A stretch of DNA of 64,000 nt from Glandiceps talaboti. Its lineage: Eukaryota > Hemichordata > Enteropneusta > Spengelidae. Positions 37,190-49,624 of the stretch are shown here, in pieces. Position 1 is the stretch's first letter. The number at the start of each line of letters is the position of its first letter. The DNA lies in the NCBI RefSeq assembly GCF_964340395.1, contig NC_135552.1:24549681-24613680 (forward strand), read 5' to 3'. Made by a program: the position numbers and the translations under genes. The notes below the pieces were generated by a model. The model was not told where the DNA came from. It worked only from the letters and a program-made list of their open reading frames with translations, and did not search any database.

Positions 37190-37850
37190 CACGACGTATC
37201 TTACAGTCTACCAAGTTATCGGAAATGTGTGATTATTCTAATTACGTCCAGTCAGCAAAAGAAAGCAAACAACATGTTAGGTATCATTAAAAGATATATT
37301 ACTCACAAATCTACAGATATCATTAATCGATTATATAAGCAACTGGTACGTCCTAGACTAGAGTATGCTATACAAACCCGGTTACCATGGCTACAGAAAG
37401 AAATAGCAATACTAGAAAAGGTACAACGTCAAGCGACCAAACTTGTTCCAGAGTTACAAAACAGGCCTTACGAACACAGTTATAAAGCAATTTAGTCTAA
37501 CCACATTCCAACATCATATAACACGTGGTGATATGATTCAAGTCTACAAGCATCTACACGGACACTATGATGAAGCATGTGACCTGTCATTTCAGCTTGC
37601 ATCAACATCAATTACATGTGGACACAATTTAAAACTTCTCAAACCAACTGTAAAACTTAATACCAGGAAATACTTCTTTACATCAAGAACCGTTAACATA
37701 TGGAACAGTCTATCAGCGTCGTCAGTGCACTAAATGTTAATTAATTTAAGAATGAGTATGACGCTCTGCCGACACACGTATATCACCAATCAACATATAT
37801 CACCACTCACAATTACATGTATAATACGGATGACTTTGCATTGGTGTTTC
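37190..37850 (+). mobile_element. decayed non-LTR retrotransposon (LINE-type ORF2 C-terminus)
   Basis: In one frame from about 37200 to 37490 the translation reads KKANNMLGIIKRYI, then IINRLYKQLVRPRLEYAIQ and EKVQRQATKLVPEL. This is the usual post-catalytic region of a CR1/Jockey-like reverse transcriptase. At about 37470 the match moves to the next frame (LTTFQHHITRGDMIQVYKHL, then NTRKYFFTSRTVNIWNSL) and later to a third (FKNEYDALPTH). The upstream polymerase core and any target-site duplication were not found. It is a 5'-truncated, frameshifted copy with no apparent activity. Confidence 0.85.
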
Positions 37851-38324
37851 AGTCATGTAACATTACGTAAACAAACTCAGACAACTTCAAATGCAAAAGA
37901 AACATGTACAGAGTTAATTTTGCCTCGCACAGTGTAGGGATGTCGAAGTAGACAAGTTACCAATCAGTTGGAAAGTCAACAATTGCAATAATCAAAATCA
38001 TCAAGTCGATATGTACTAATATACTTTCAAGAGAAGCCTGTTGCAAGTGCACTTTAAAAGAATAGAAATGGTAATGCTTTCAACTTTTCAATGTGATCGG
38101 GCAATGGGTCCTGCTGTCTTTGTCTTGTCTCTGTTATCATGGTTATTGTCAGTACATAATAGGCTATTGTTTTGTTGTTCAAATACAAGCTGAACACGTA
38201 AACGGAACTTGAAATGCTACAGGACTTGCAGTCAGGTTTATTTCTACTCTGTACTCAAATCTCTGTATGACAGACGGATTGTGTCTATGCTATAATATTG
38301 TTGTAACAGTTGGTTTTTCGAACT

Positions 38325-38496
38325 ATGGATACTTTTTTGTCGTCGATTTCTAAACGCAGGTCATTCATTTATGCTATAGCTACGATTCTTTTCATGTTAC
38401 TTGTACTGATTGCAGCATATTATCCATGGATTAAATATACAGATCGGCGGATGACGCTTGCCGAAAAAAGAAAGACATCGTCAGGATTTATACCCG
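38325..38496 (+). CDS. UST-like: 2-O-sulfotransferase coding exon 1 (signal anchor)
   Basis: Residues 1-57: a short basic N-terminus (SKRRS), then the membrane helix and a luminal stem. The donor is cccg|gtaagt, phase 1. The ATG is the first in this open frame; the frame is open upstream only to a TTG. Confidence 0.8.
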
Positions 38497-41400
38497 GTAA
38501 GTTCATGTGCGCGTACGAGCCCTGATTTGATCTGTTTGATAAATAGTGAAGTGTATTGTAAATTTGAATAATAGCACCTTGTATATGGAAAATTGTGCAT
38601 AACAATGTGACTTTATTTCTGTACATAGATAGCGTTGAGATCGGACGAGGCAGAGTCCCACCCGTCCGTCCGTGGCTAGCGCTATCTCCAGTGTGTATAA
38701 AAAATGCAGAAACTACAACATATAAACTTATTCAACTCTTTTTGTTCTGATTACATTAAACAATACAACGTACATATTTAATTAGCGCCACTAATGCGAT
38801 ATTCGGCCAATCTACATCACAACAATACATAGCGTGTCAAGTCATAACTGTAGACGCCAGTCACTACATTCCAAATAGACACATTGTTGAAAGTATTGTT
38901 ATCCGCTATTAGTGGAAATTAGAGAGATTCATGGCATGTTGTTGACAGTTATGGTTTTTAGATGATAATTGGTTGTCTCGACACATGTAGTGGGGGAGGG
39001 GGGGGGGTACGTCAACGTTCGATTTCACATTTTGTTCATATACATGTGTACACATTATTTTTCATGTCTTTTCTTTCTTGTAAAATGTTGAAAAGGTCGA
39101 AATTTACCAACCAAAGTTGGATTTGAAGAGCAACCAGAGAAAGTGAGTAATACTACTACTATGCGACACTTCACGTGCATATGGGTACTAATACTACTAT
39201 TGAACTTGGTGACGGAAATGCTTCCACCATGTACAAGTGTAATAATAATCAAAACTACTCGATTTTAATTAATTACCATTTCTCAAGATTGAAATGTTAC
39301 AGCCATCTGGTATGCTGCATAAGTTTGCCACTGTCAACGTATTCCCGGAAATGATAGTCAATTCGGAAATGACGGTGTGACACCCAGGCGAAGTATTTTT
39401 CTTATAACTTGTTGTTGACATACCAAAGTTTCGTAACGTGCTCTATACTTCGGATACTTTCAATTTGTCAATGTTTTCCATGACGACTCACGGTTGTAGA
39501 TGGTCACAAAAGGGAGTGTCGACGAATGCGTAGACTTTCGTTGTTAAGCATATTTGCATATCTCGCGAGATCTGCCGCGAGATGGAGAATACCTTATATC
39601 ATACTGGCTGTAATCGGCGGGTATGGAGGACATGAAATGGGATGTGGTTTCTTCATTCTGATGCCATGACATGACCAACGAATTTATACTGTGTACAAGA
39701 TACTCTGGAATGATCAACATATTACATATATTCCAGACATGTACAAAGAAAACAAAATTGTACCAAAAGTAAATTAATGTTCTTGATAACTATATTCAGT
39801 GTTATACTAAGACCATGTACACATTTCAAAAATTAGTAATATCTCCAAAAAAAATGGAGAGTACCGGAGGGGAGGCTCTTTTTAGACAATATTGTGTGTG
39901 GGGGGGGGGTCAATTTGGTTTTAGTAATCGGAGGTATGGCTTGGAGACAATTTGAGAAAATCCATACACAATTTCAAAAACACCGACCACTGCACCCCAG
40001 TCAGTTGAAAATGACCAAAAAAGGACAGAACATTTAGAATTTCATTGATGCCATAGCAACAAACAAGCTTGAATGAAGTATAACGATATAGTTCCCCAAT
40101 ATTTCATTTCTTAATTACAGATGACTGATTTGGTATTTGACATCAAGGTCCCGAAATGCGGAAGTAGGACTTTAATACATTTGCTAAATGCTCTTATGAA
40201 GAAAAATAATTTTACTGCTAAGACTACAGCAACCATACCATGGGGCAAATTGAGATTAAGTGAACAGGTTAGTTTCTGCGATGCCTGTACAGTTACAGTA
40301 CTATACACATCATGGATCATAACATACTCAGGGAACTTATGTCACGGATGACACAAAAAAACATAACGTAAGGCAACTTGTATCTGTCTTACGATAATTC
40401 ACCCTTTAGCAAAGTTTTACTGGCTTTGAAACACAATGAACTCTCAGCTACTCTGTACTGATATTTAGAATAAAGTGTACGAATAGCTTTCGTCCCCATG
40501 CCAACATTAATTGTCGTTCAGTGATCATTCAGCTGAACTAAAAAATTGAAATATTGTGTTAATTGTAATGGGTCTGCGATGACACGTGGGAGGCAATGAA
40601 TTTCTACAACGTGGTTTATTAACTTAAGAAATAATGTCTGAGTCTGAGTTATTTTTCGTTCGAGTATTCTGGTATCTGATGATGACATGACGTAAAAGTA
40701 GAATATGTTTTGGGAGAGAGTTTTGGTGTGTGTGTGTGTGTGAATATTAAAGTTACGTAAATAACACTATATAATGGAAGTGACGCAATGTGCCTAGTTG
40801 TTGTGTCCACCACAATCTCTTACGTCACGGGTGCAGCTTCATAAATTTCGTGCTGTAAACCACACGTCATTTCGTTAACATATCTTGCTGTCGTTCTTTC
40901 TTTATTTACAGGCCGCTTTGGTGCAAAAAATCCAACGTTTTCGAAGACCTGCTATATTCTACCATCAAACTCATTTCATCAATTTTAGAAGGTATATTTG
41001 AATTTTGGGTCGTATTTTTCATATACTTAATGCTAGACTTCGGGAGGTTGCTATAACCAATATTTTCACCTTTGTTTTACATACATTTCGAGATATCTTT
41101 ATCTATAACGTTATTTTTACTCTGTACATTCATAAAGCAAGTACTGCCCGACAAATGTCCAGTCCAGTCCAGACCAGTCCATTTACATACAACGCCATCT
41201 GCCCAGCCAACACATTGGTACCCATCGAACGTACCCATAAGTAAAATCTCAGTGGTCCGAAGTAAAATACATTACGTTTAGACATAGATAGTTTCTACCA
41301 TCTAATTACCTTGGGTATTGTTTTAAATAATTGGACTAACAAAAGTAACACATTTTCTACTTTCTTTCAGGTTCGGAGTAAACAATCCGACTTACATAAG

Positions 41401-43014
41401 TATCATACGGCAACCACTCAGTAGATTAGTTTCTGGTTATTATTACAATATATTTGGTGATGATCACAGAGACAAAAATTACAAAGGACAGTATCTGAAT
41501 CTGGTAACTTTTTAAGTTTACAATATTATTCCTAGTTTAACCTTTGAACCTTTGAGTTTGGTATTTCCATGTTGAGATTTCTTTTGTATCTTTTCTTTTA
41601 GACTTTTGTCATGCAACAAACATGGGTAAGAACTATGGAAAAAGAATGTACGAACAAAAGAGGTCGTTAACGTTATATTTTTGTTTCTGTATCTAGCTAG
41701 CCTAACACATTATGGTCCCAGACATCTGACAATCCCTGTTCTTAAATTATACATTGTTTGAAGCATTTGTCACTCGTTTTTCGAAGTATACCTTACAGAT
41801 CTTTCCTGAAATGATTCTGTATAATACGATCAAAGTTGTTATTTTTCTGACCTCTACACTTGTGACACTAAAAACCGTTCTCATTGCTATTTGTTGCAGA
41901 CATTTGATGAGTGCGTCCTCCAAGATTATCCGAAATGCAGTGAGTCTAGTGACAAATTCGACTTTCGCATAATTCCTTTCTTTTGCGGGCATGAAAAAGA
42001 ATGCATGTAAGGCTTAATAAAGTGATTTCGTATCTTTTTTCTTTGTTTCCCCATGGTCAAGGTCATTAGACGTCTATCCTACACTAAAACCACTAAGACA
42101 CAGACCATTCTACATAACTATGACCATAAAGTAATATTGCGGTAAATCAATCATTTTATTTTTCATACGATGTTGAAGTGTATACAAAAGAATAAGCAAA
42201 AAGAATATATGAAAGAATCTCATTTTGAAGATCAAACATTTCTAGGTGCATCCAGGAAAATACAGTGGCAGTTAGTTGGAAGACACACAACTAAACATGT
42301 GTGACATCAATTTACACTGAATTGTAATTATTTAGCTCGATTGTTCAGGTAAACTCGAAAAGTCCCAACGTAATATGAATTTTAAAAAAAGGTTGCTCAA
42401 ATGTATATCTTTTTATTTGATTTTACTTTTAATCTTCAGGCAACATACTAGATGGTCACTGGAGAAAGCTAAAGAAAACGTTGAGAAGTACTTCATTATT
42501 GTTGGATTAACTGAGGAATATGTCAACACAATAAGACTATTTGAAAAAATGATGCCGAGATTTTTTGATGGCGCTTTAAGTATATTAGAAACACCAGGTA
42601 AGAATAATGACACATACAGCAAAGAACCATGCAGTTTAAATAGAAAGGTCGTAGTTCAAATCACACCAATGGCCAAATCAGTTTTTAAACTGAGCATGCG
42701 CTAATACAAAGGACTGTTGGATTATTTGTGTTTATTTGTGACGATTTGTACCGACCGTAGATAAGGAGGTCTGACATAATATATGTCGAATCTGTTTTGT
42801 AAAAATCTGATAACAATTTTATGGTTCAACATTTTCTTGTTTTCTTGCAGGTTCATTACCAAACTTTACAACCAATAATAAGATTGAACCTTCAGCCAAA
42901 GTTGTAAATATAATGAACCAAAGACTGTCCTTGGAAAATGAATTCTATGACTTTATTCGACAAAGGTATTATGATTTAAAGACAAAGTATGGCATTACAG
43001 GAAGTTCATTATAA
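38325..43014 (+). CDS. UST-like: uronyl/heparan 2-O-sulfotransferase family protein (nine coding exons)
   Basis: The spliced CDS has nine exons and gives 343 residues. Family members are Golgi type II membrane enzymes that move sulfate from PAPS to the 2-O position of uronic acid in dermatan/chondroitin or heparan sulfate chains. Seen: a signal-anchor helix at about 13-33; the 5'-phosphosulfate loop VPKCGSRT at 83-90 (the KCGSRT form is typical of UST; HS2ST has KTGSTS); FYHQTHFINF at 138-147, whose histidines sit where the catalytic His pair lies; the 3'-phosphate site SIIRQPLSR at 159-167; TFDECV, then IIPFFCGHEKEC; and the C-terminal NEFYDFIRQRY, which resembles both subfamilies. The usual IIRDP reads IIRQP here. 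It could be an invertebrate UST or a lineage-specific paralogue between UST and HS2ST. Exon 2 and exon 6 are the least certain. Confidence 0.92.
39096..39142 (+). CDS. UST-like: 2-O-sulfotransferase coding exon 2
   Basis: A 47-nt exon coding for RNLPTKVGFEEQPEK in the luminal stem. It joins phase 1 to phase 0 without a stop. The acceptor (gaaaag|gt) has a distant pyrimidine tract; the donor is aaa|gtgagt. No homology supports it beyond phase fit. Confidence 0.6.
40121..40267 (+). CDS. UST-like: 2-O-sulfotransferase coding exon 3 (PAPS 5' loop)
   Basis: Codes for 49 residues starting MTDLVFDIKVPKCGSRT and ending LRLSEQ. The acceptor ttaattacag and donor cag|gttagt are both phase 0. The internal Met at its start could be mistaken for a gene start. 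Confidence 0.9.
40912..40991 (+). CDS. UST-like: 2-O-sulfotransferase coding exon 4 (catalytic His region)
   Basis: Codes for AALVQKIQRF through FYHQTHFINFR. The acceptor is tatttacag; the donor agaag|gtatat is phase 2. Confidence 0.9.
41371..41503 (+). CDS. UST-like: 2-O-sulfotransferase coding exon 5 (PAPS 3' site)
   Basis: Codes for RFGVNNPTYISIIRQPLSR to GQYLNL, including the 3'-phosphate-binding strand and helix. The acceptor is tctttcag; the donor ctg|gtaact is phase 0 and weaker than its neighbours. Confidence 0.9.
41602..41625 (+). CDS. UST-like: 2-O-sulfotransferase candidate 24-nt microexon 6
   Basis: Eight codons (TFVMQQTW) between a strong acceptor (tcttttcttttag) and a strong donor (tgg|gtaaga), phase 0 on both sides. 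Exon 5 also joins exon 7 in frame without it, so it could be a cassette exon. Confidence 0.6.
41900..42006 (+). CDS. UST-like: 2-O-sulfotransferase coding exon 7
   Basis: Codes for TFDECVLQDYPKC then FRIIPFFCGHEKECM. Its cysteines match the disulfide-rich stretch conserved in this family. The acceptor is ttgttgcag; the donor at|gtaagg is phase 2. Confidence 0.92.
42440..42597 (+). CDS. UST-like: 2-O-sulfotransferase coding exon 8
   Basis: Codes for WSLEKAKENVEKYFIIVGL and MMPRFFDGALSILETP, the FLVG.tEE and LPrfF elements of the family. The acceptor is aatcttcag; the donor ccag|gtaaga is phase 1. Confidence 0.92.
42851..43014 (+). CDS. UST-like: 2-O-sulfotransferase coding exon 9 (C-terminus)
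   Basis: Codes for GSLPNFTTNNKI to NEFYDFIRQRYYDLKTKYG and a TAA stop. The acceptor is tttcttgcag. A possible ATTAAA poly(A) signal lies at 43209-43214. Confidence 0.9.
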
Positions 43015-43248
43015 TCTAGATACGTGCGAGGATTTACAAATTATAGTATCACTGACGTTTGAACTATGTATAATAATTTCGGTGGCGGCAATCTTGTCCC
43101 AATGTATTAGTAACGGTATACAGTTTCTAATATCTATTTTTCTCATATATCGATATGTATACAACAAACAAACAAACGAACTTACAAGTCAGTAAAATAT
43201 TATGGAATATTAAAATTTTCTCTTGGATTAATTATGTGAGAGATTGAG

Positions 43249-43251
<3 letters not shown>

Positions 43252-43320
<69 letters not shown>

Positions 43321-43343
43321 GGGGAGAGCGCGCGCGCGTGTGT

Positions 43344-43417
<74 letters not shown>

Positions 43418-43435
43418 ACGTGTGTGTGTCTGTGA
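43252..43435. repeat. (GA)n-(GT)n composite microsatellite
   Basis: (GA)n to about 43330, a short CGCGCG step, then (GT)n with three tacgtg interruptions to 43435. Confidence 0.95.
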
Positions 43436-43920
43436 ACACGATATCTCAAAACCCTTGCTCAAATTCTTATGAAAATTGCCACACCTATATGTTACGGTCG
43501 TTACAAGAATTGGTTAGATTTTTCAAACCGGACATTCCATTGAGATTACGTTAAGCGATGGGTTGGGCCATGTATGCATATATATATATGCATGAAAAAT
43601 ATTAGCTATTGTCCTCTGTTTGTGCTTGTCGCTAATACGGTTCTCTGATTGGTAGTTATTTATATCCTGATGACATTTGCTAGACCTCCATCCTCGATAG
43701 CGATGTTCGGCCGTGTGTCGTACTCTATCGGAAGAACATCCGAGGTCCGCTAGCAGATAGACTATGTGAATACGTGCCCAGTTCATGCTAGTTGGAGCAT
43801 CTGAAGAAATTTTGTACGGCTATTATAAGAATAACACTATCTGAAACACTCACCATATTGATCCTATCAATGCGCTACACTTATTGAGATGTTTATGTTA
43901 TTTTTTATTTACTCACACAT

Positions 43921-44060
43921 ATTCTGTTTATTTATTTATTTATTTATTTATTCATTTATTTATTTATTTGTTTGTTTGTTTGTTTGTTTGTTAGTTAGTT
44001 TGATTGTATGTGAGTTTGTTTGTGTTTGTTTGTGTTTGTTTGTTTGTTTGTTTGTTTGTA
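43921..44060. repeat. TTTA-GTTT tetranucleotide tract
   Basis: (TTTA)n at about 43926-43968 passes into (GTTT)n with variants to 44060. Confidence 0.9.
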
Positions 44061-44493
44061 ACACAGCTCCCCCTCCCGTGGGTGTACGAACAAAATGTTA
44101 ACGAAATTCTAAAAATATAATTCCACGCTTGCATTGATATCCATAAAGTTTTATACCAACGTTTTATGTTTACATCATGTGATCGGTGATGGCGCTTTTC
44201 AATGTGCACACATGCCCTCACACTGACCATGCTGACTGGGTTCACTGGGTTATTTATCCACGACCTGTGACCTGCACGTTCACAGTACGTTCAGTGGCGC
44301 TTCAAAACATCTCATGAATTCTTGGTCATAATATACTAATATAGCTATGCATCCAAAATCCAACCCATCCAGTTTTCAAGAAGTCAAGCCTGCGTAGATT
44401 GTAATAATATAGACATATTTGTCAGTGAGAGATATGACAATGTCCAGACTTATTTTCATAAGGCAATCGTAATTTCGGTGCTCGTAGTATAGA

Positions 44494-44627
44494 ATGTCGT
44501 CAACGGTTAGTATTGGTATCCGACATGACTGTCAGAGTCTGCTTCATCGGTTCGTCGAAACTGAAAGTGTTCGTTATGAACAGTTTGCATGCATTTGGAG
44601 AGAGATGAATTTCAGCCTTTTGCAATG
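44494..44627 (+). CDS. SNAPC1: SNAPC1 coding exon 1
   Basis: Residues 1-44 plus two bases of Cys45 (MSSTVSIGIRHDCQSLL to FSLLQ). The donor is tg|gtaagt. The ATG fits the human N-terminus within a few residues. Confidence 0.88.
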
Positions 44628-45097
44628 GTAAGTGCTTTGGACATGCATGGATGTATTATGGGAGACATATCCATCCATGGTATTACTCGCATGTAAATTA
44701 TGTATGTACTGATAGTTACTACAGTCACTTGTGAGCTAATATTCTCTTCCAGAATGGTAATATTTTAGTCTAGGATGATGATAATACAAAATAATGACGT
44801 TATTAGGTACTAGTATATGCAATATTTACAAAAATACCATTGCCGGTTACTGTTTCGGTTCTTATTATTATCATCCTCGACTAAAATATTACCATTCTGA
44901 AATAGATTATTAGCTCACAAGTGACTGTGACTGATACAGTGATATTGATGTACGAACACGAATATCTTAATAGTGCCCATTGGATTCAGAACAGCTTTGA
45001 TATATATATTGTACCAGATAATGTGTAATATTGAAGCTAGTCCTGTTTGAATCTGATGGAGTCAGTCAACTTAGAGTAAGTCCCAAATGGCCACCCC

Positions 45098-45177
<80 letters not shown>

Positions 45178-48100
45178 ATAAATGTACATACATATATATG
45201 TTTCTGGTTACTGATAGGTCAGTGACAGTGTCAATCAACTTGGATGGATGCTAAATGTACATATGTATACATATAATGTATATATACCCAAAGTGCTAGA
45301 CCCTTGGGCAGTTTTGCTAACTAAATAAGTGTTCTCAGAATGCATAGTGCTAAAGCTGCTAATGCTATCAAGAACTTGTGCACCACTGGCACTATCATCC
45401 TCAGTGTTCGGCAATTTTCTGAGGACTAATCGAAGGTCTTAATTACAAGACTTGCAAGCTTTTGCCCTGACTTACACTGCATGCACCATTTGCAAACAGG
45501 ACTGTGTTGAACTGAAGAATGTATCTGTAACACAGTAGCTAGGACTCACACTTGAGTATACATGTACACAATATAAGTATATCTATATATCTCAATATGA
45601 TGCCAATGTTCTTTCTGTTTCTCATTGTAGTGGTCTGAGGGACAAAGTTGATCAGAAAGTGGTAAGTCAAAAAGTATATTTGTTGTAAAACTTGGTCACA
45701 AAGAAATGTTATATAGTAAATGTAGTGTTGTAACTAAGACGTTGTAAACATTAGATACTTTCATCTGATGCCAATTTTAAATCAGAAGCAATGATGAAAG
45801 TGTAGTCAGTGCAAGTCATGAATAATGTATATACAGGAAGACAGGTCACCATTCTTATTTATACTAATCTTAAATATATTATTACAACTTTAACTGTGTT
45901 GTCTTTGCAAAACATGTCTGCAAGGATGAACATGTGAATCAGTGTCCCAAGCAGATGCAAGGTTCATCCCCTGAAAAATTCACTACCTGCTCCCTCCCCC
46001 CCCCCTCCCAATCTTGTATGTAATGTGATATTCATATAACCTCTCTAAACTTGTACACCCTTTACTCAGTTCTTAGAAGAGACTTTTCAAGTCGTTGTTG
46101 CATTCTTTCTGCCACCCTATGGTTTCCAAGTACGTGTTGGCGCCCTCTATCTTCTGTATGGATTCTATAATACTCAGACACACATACCAAAAATCAAGGT
46201 GAGGTCCTTAAATAGTGTTCCTTATAGTTCAACAAAGAAAGTGTACTGTGAATTTTTATTGTAGATATCTTACGGGCAACAAACTGGGATTTGTAGAAGT
46301 AGCCATAGAAATGTAAATGTGATCGCAAGACTTCAATACTTCTACATTGCCCATTGATTACTTGTGCATTTGTATTTACAGTGCAGGGTAATACCAAATA
46401 TATGACTACGTATATGCATTTAGAGTGCAGAGTAATACCCCCAAAAATGGCTACATATTGGTATTTACAGTGCAGGGTAATACCAAAAATATGACTACAT
46501 ATTGGCATTTACAGTGCCAAAAATATGACTACATATTGGCATTTACAGTGCCAAAAATATGACTACATATCTGCAAATGAGAGGACAGTCATTTCATTTA
46601 CACAGAATCATGTGAATGCACAGGTACTATTGTCTTTTTCAAATTATTTCAGATTCGTATAACATTACAACAATGGCAAAATGTGTTGGCATTTCATGAA
46701 GAAGTTAGACAACAACAGCATTTGGATACAGAGTATGTGTTTAGGAAGCTTAGAGCTGATAAAGCATTCTTATTTGTTGCTATGCCAACAAAGGTAAGAA
46801 GAAATCTACTCAACTTTAGAACTCTCCAACTTCTGACCCAGAGAGTCTGGGAGAATGCTAAGTAAATGGCTAGAACAAGATGACTGCTCAGAGAGGCTGA
46901 CCCACAACATAATCTCTGTAGTGAAATCAAATGGTAGCAACTCTTGCTAAGAGTCAGTCAGAGAGTTTGCAGTGGACTATGGGTAACTGAAACTAATTCT
47001 TAATCCTGGGTCAGTGTCTTCACCATTCCAATAAGAATCGAGCCAATATTTTCATGAATACAGTCCCCCAAAATGCAACGAATTTCAAAAATACAGTGAC
47101 AGATTTCTTTCCTGAATATTCATAATACTGTAGTCCAACATAATTAGATAAAAGAATCTGTAATGCTCTCTAAAATGACAGTTTCATAGAAACTCTATGA
47201 GCTCTGTAAGTGTGTTACATGGTCAAAATCATGTAACATAATGAGTGTCATCTTAATCTAACCCCAATTTATATGTAGGTTAAGCCTTTAAGGTGTTCTG
47301 AGTGCCGGATCATCAACATACAAGAAAAGTTTAATATTCTGAACACCTGCATATACCAAATCTTACTTCTTACCAGCCATCAAATCATTTTTCACATGCA
47401 AATGTTACAATAGAAAGCAGTGATAACATTTTTTTTGTGCAACTGTGCCAGTCCACATCATTGCTTTTGGGTCTTTATTGTCATGATTATTCTTCATCTG
47501 CAATGTCTCCCCAAAAATTCATCATGTCAAGTCAAGATGTTATAACTAACCATGATCAACTTCCTGTTTAACTATCAACCATTCACTATTTCCAAGATCA
47601 GTATTCACTATTACTTGCACTATAGTTGATTGATGCTAGTTTTTTTCAACAAAGTCAATATCAAAACTAAATTCATTTCCCTCTGCACTGTCAGACACTA
47701 CAATTGACTTGAAGGTTTTACAGAGATCTACTGTATGACAATTCTCGCTACCTGCAATACAATTCTACACATCACTGTGGAGTCATATGGAACGAAGTCG
47801 CGCGACAACGCGTTCTAATGTCGACAACTACACTTCCGGTCGGCTATGCTAATACACAGGAATGTTTCTTTCCCATTTTCAGTTGTACACATCTCTTGTA
47901 ATTTTGCTCTGGAAAGATACTGTACATATTTAAATTTCCTACCTCCATAATTATATGAGCTTAAAACTTGCGTTTATCTTATTTGTTACAAATTAAACTG
48001 TTTGGAAGAAACATTCACATGTATTGACATAGGCGACCAGAAGTGTAGGTGTCGACAAATGCAAGCGCGGTCGCGAGACTGCGTTCCATTTGACTCCTTA

Positions 48101-49562
48101 GCGATGCATAGAATTGTATTGCAGATAGCGAGAATTGTGCAAGTCAAAACCCAAATCTTACATGAAGAAGTCATTACAAACACTTCTGGTGTTATTCCCC
48201 AATATTTTTCTTCATTCATGAAGAATCATGATTCAGCCAAGGAAAATATGAGTGACCTAAGGGGCCTTTGTCATTACAAGTCACTAGATGAGTAGTGACA
48301 ACCCTTAGGTCATGAGTATTTGCCAGCTGAATGAAGTAAAATATTGGAGAATAACATAAGTATACCAGTGCCAGTAATATCAAAGAAAAATCGGGGAAAG
48401 TAATGATAATTTTGAACGTTTTGACTCATACTTCGAATACAGCAGAACCAGCAATGTAGACACGTGTTGTCCTTGCATAAATGCATGTTGTAGTGATGTA
48501 GAATGACCTGAGTATATTTTCCATATTTTTTGTTGAACCTGGCTCGTGCAGAGTACAATAAAATGTTTCTGTTTTTTTCCAGATAATTCCTAACAGAGGT
48601 GATAAAACAGCTGATGATGATGAGAAAGATTCTTGGCTGGATCAACCTAGTATTCTATCAGAGATATATGAAGGTGAACCATTAGAGGTATGATTGTTGT
48701 AAATCTAGAAGCTACTCTACAATGCAGACAAGAAATCTAGGGACAAATAATATCAATTTAAAAGAATGAACTGAAATCAGCTGAATATGAGAAAGCAATA
48801 TAGTTAACGTAATACTCAGTGAAATGGGAATCATATTTTTGCCAAAGTGAACTGCTTTTTAGTTATCTAATTAAAGATGGATGGCAAGTCTAGGTATAAA
48901 ATGATTTTTGCTGTGATTGTATTTCATTACAACCAAGACATCAGTAAATAATGATGGAAAATGAAGTGAAAATGATATTATTTTTTACTGTATATACTTG
49001 TTTTCAGAGTCTCAATTGTAATTAACCCTTAGAATACCATGTATTGTGTACTGTAGGTCATCTAAGTTCTACTTGCCACTACTTTCAAAAACTCTACACT
49101 GCATAAAAATTAATTCTTTCCGAATTGAAGAAAATATGGATTTGTAAATCCATATTTGTCTGAAGTGAATATTATGTGTCTAGAAATAATTTCAGTAATA
49201 ATTGCAAACAAGTAGTGAAAAGACGTGTGCCCTCGGTATCAGGACTGCCAGGATAGTGTAGACACTATCATTGTGTTCAAACAGCTCAGTTATCACATTG
49301 ATTCCTATGATTATTGCAGAGGCTTGATAATCTACACACAGAATATCAACAAATGAAATGCCTGATATCAGGTAGTGATGTTCCAAACAGATCTTTAGCC
49401 ATGGTGAAAGAACCACTAGCCCAGGAAGTATCAAGGTAAGACTGACATAACCAACTGATGCCCTTATTGTGTTGTTGTTTGACACAAAGTATGATCTACT
49501 ACTACTACCACCACCACCACCACCACCACCACCACCACTACTACTACTACTACCAGCACCAG

Positions 49563-49624
<62 letters not shown>

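Larger units (their letters stand above)
31151..38324. other. intergenic region between BAMBI and the sulfotransferase
   Basis: No spliced gene recognised on either strand. It contains GT/GTT tracts, the large CATA array, one hairpin element and a decayed non-LTR retrotransposon end. The BAMBI 3' UTR should start here, but no canonical AATAAA was seen close to the stop. Confidence 0.6.
43015..44493. other. intergenic region between the sulfotransferase and SNAPC1
   Basis: About 1.5 kb dominated by GA/GT and TTTA/GTTT microsatellites. No gene seen. The SNAPC1 promoter should lie in its 3' part; no clear TATA box was noticed. Confidence 0.7.

Noticed and set aside
48002-48295. 97-codon frame whose first 45 residues recur almost unchanged on the minus strand at 55211-55399
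   Set aside because: The repetition comes from the two MITE copies. The frame has no domain, and the shared part matches the element arms.
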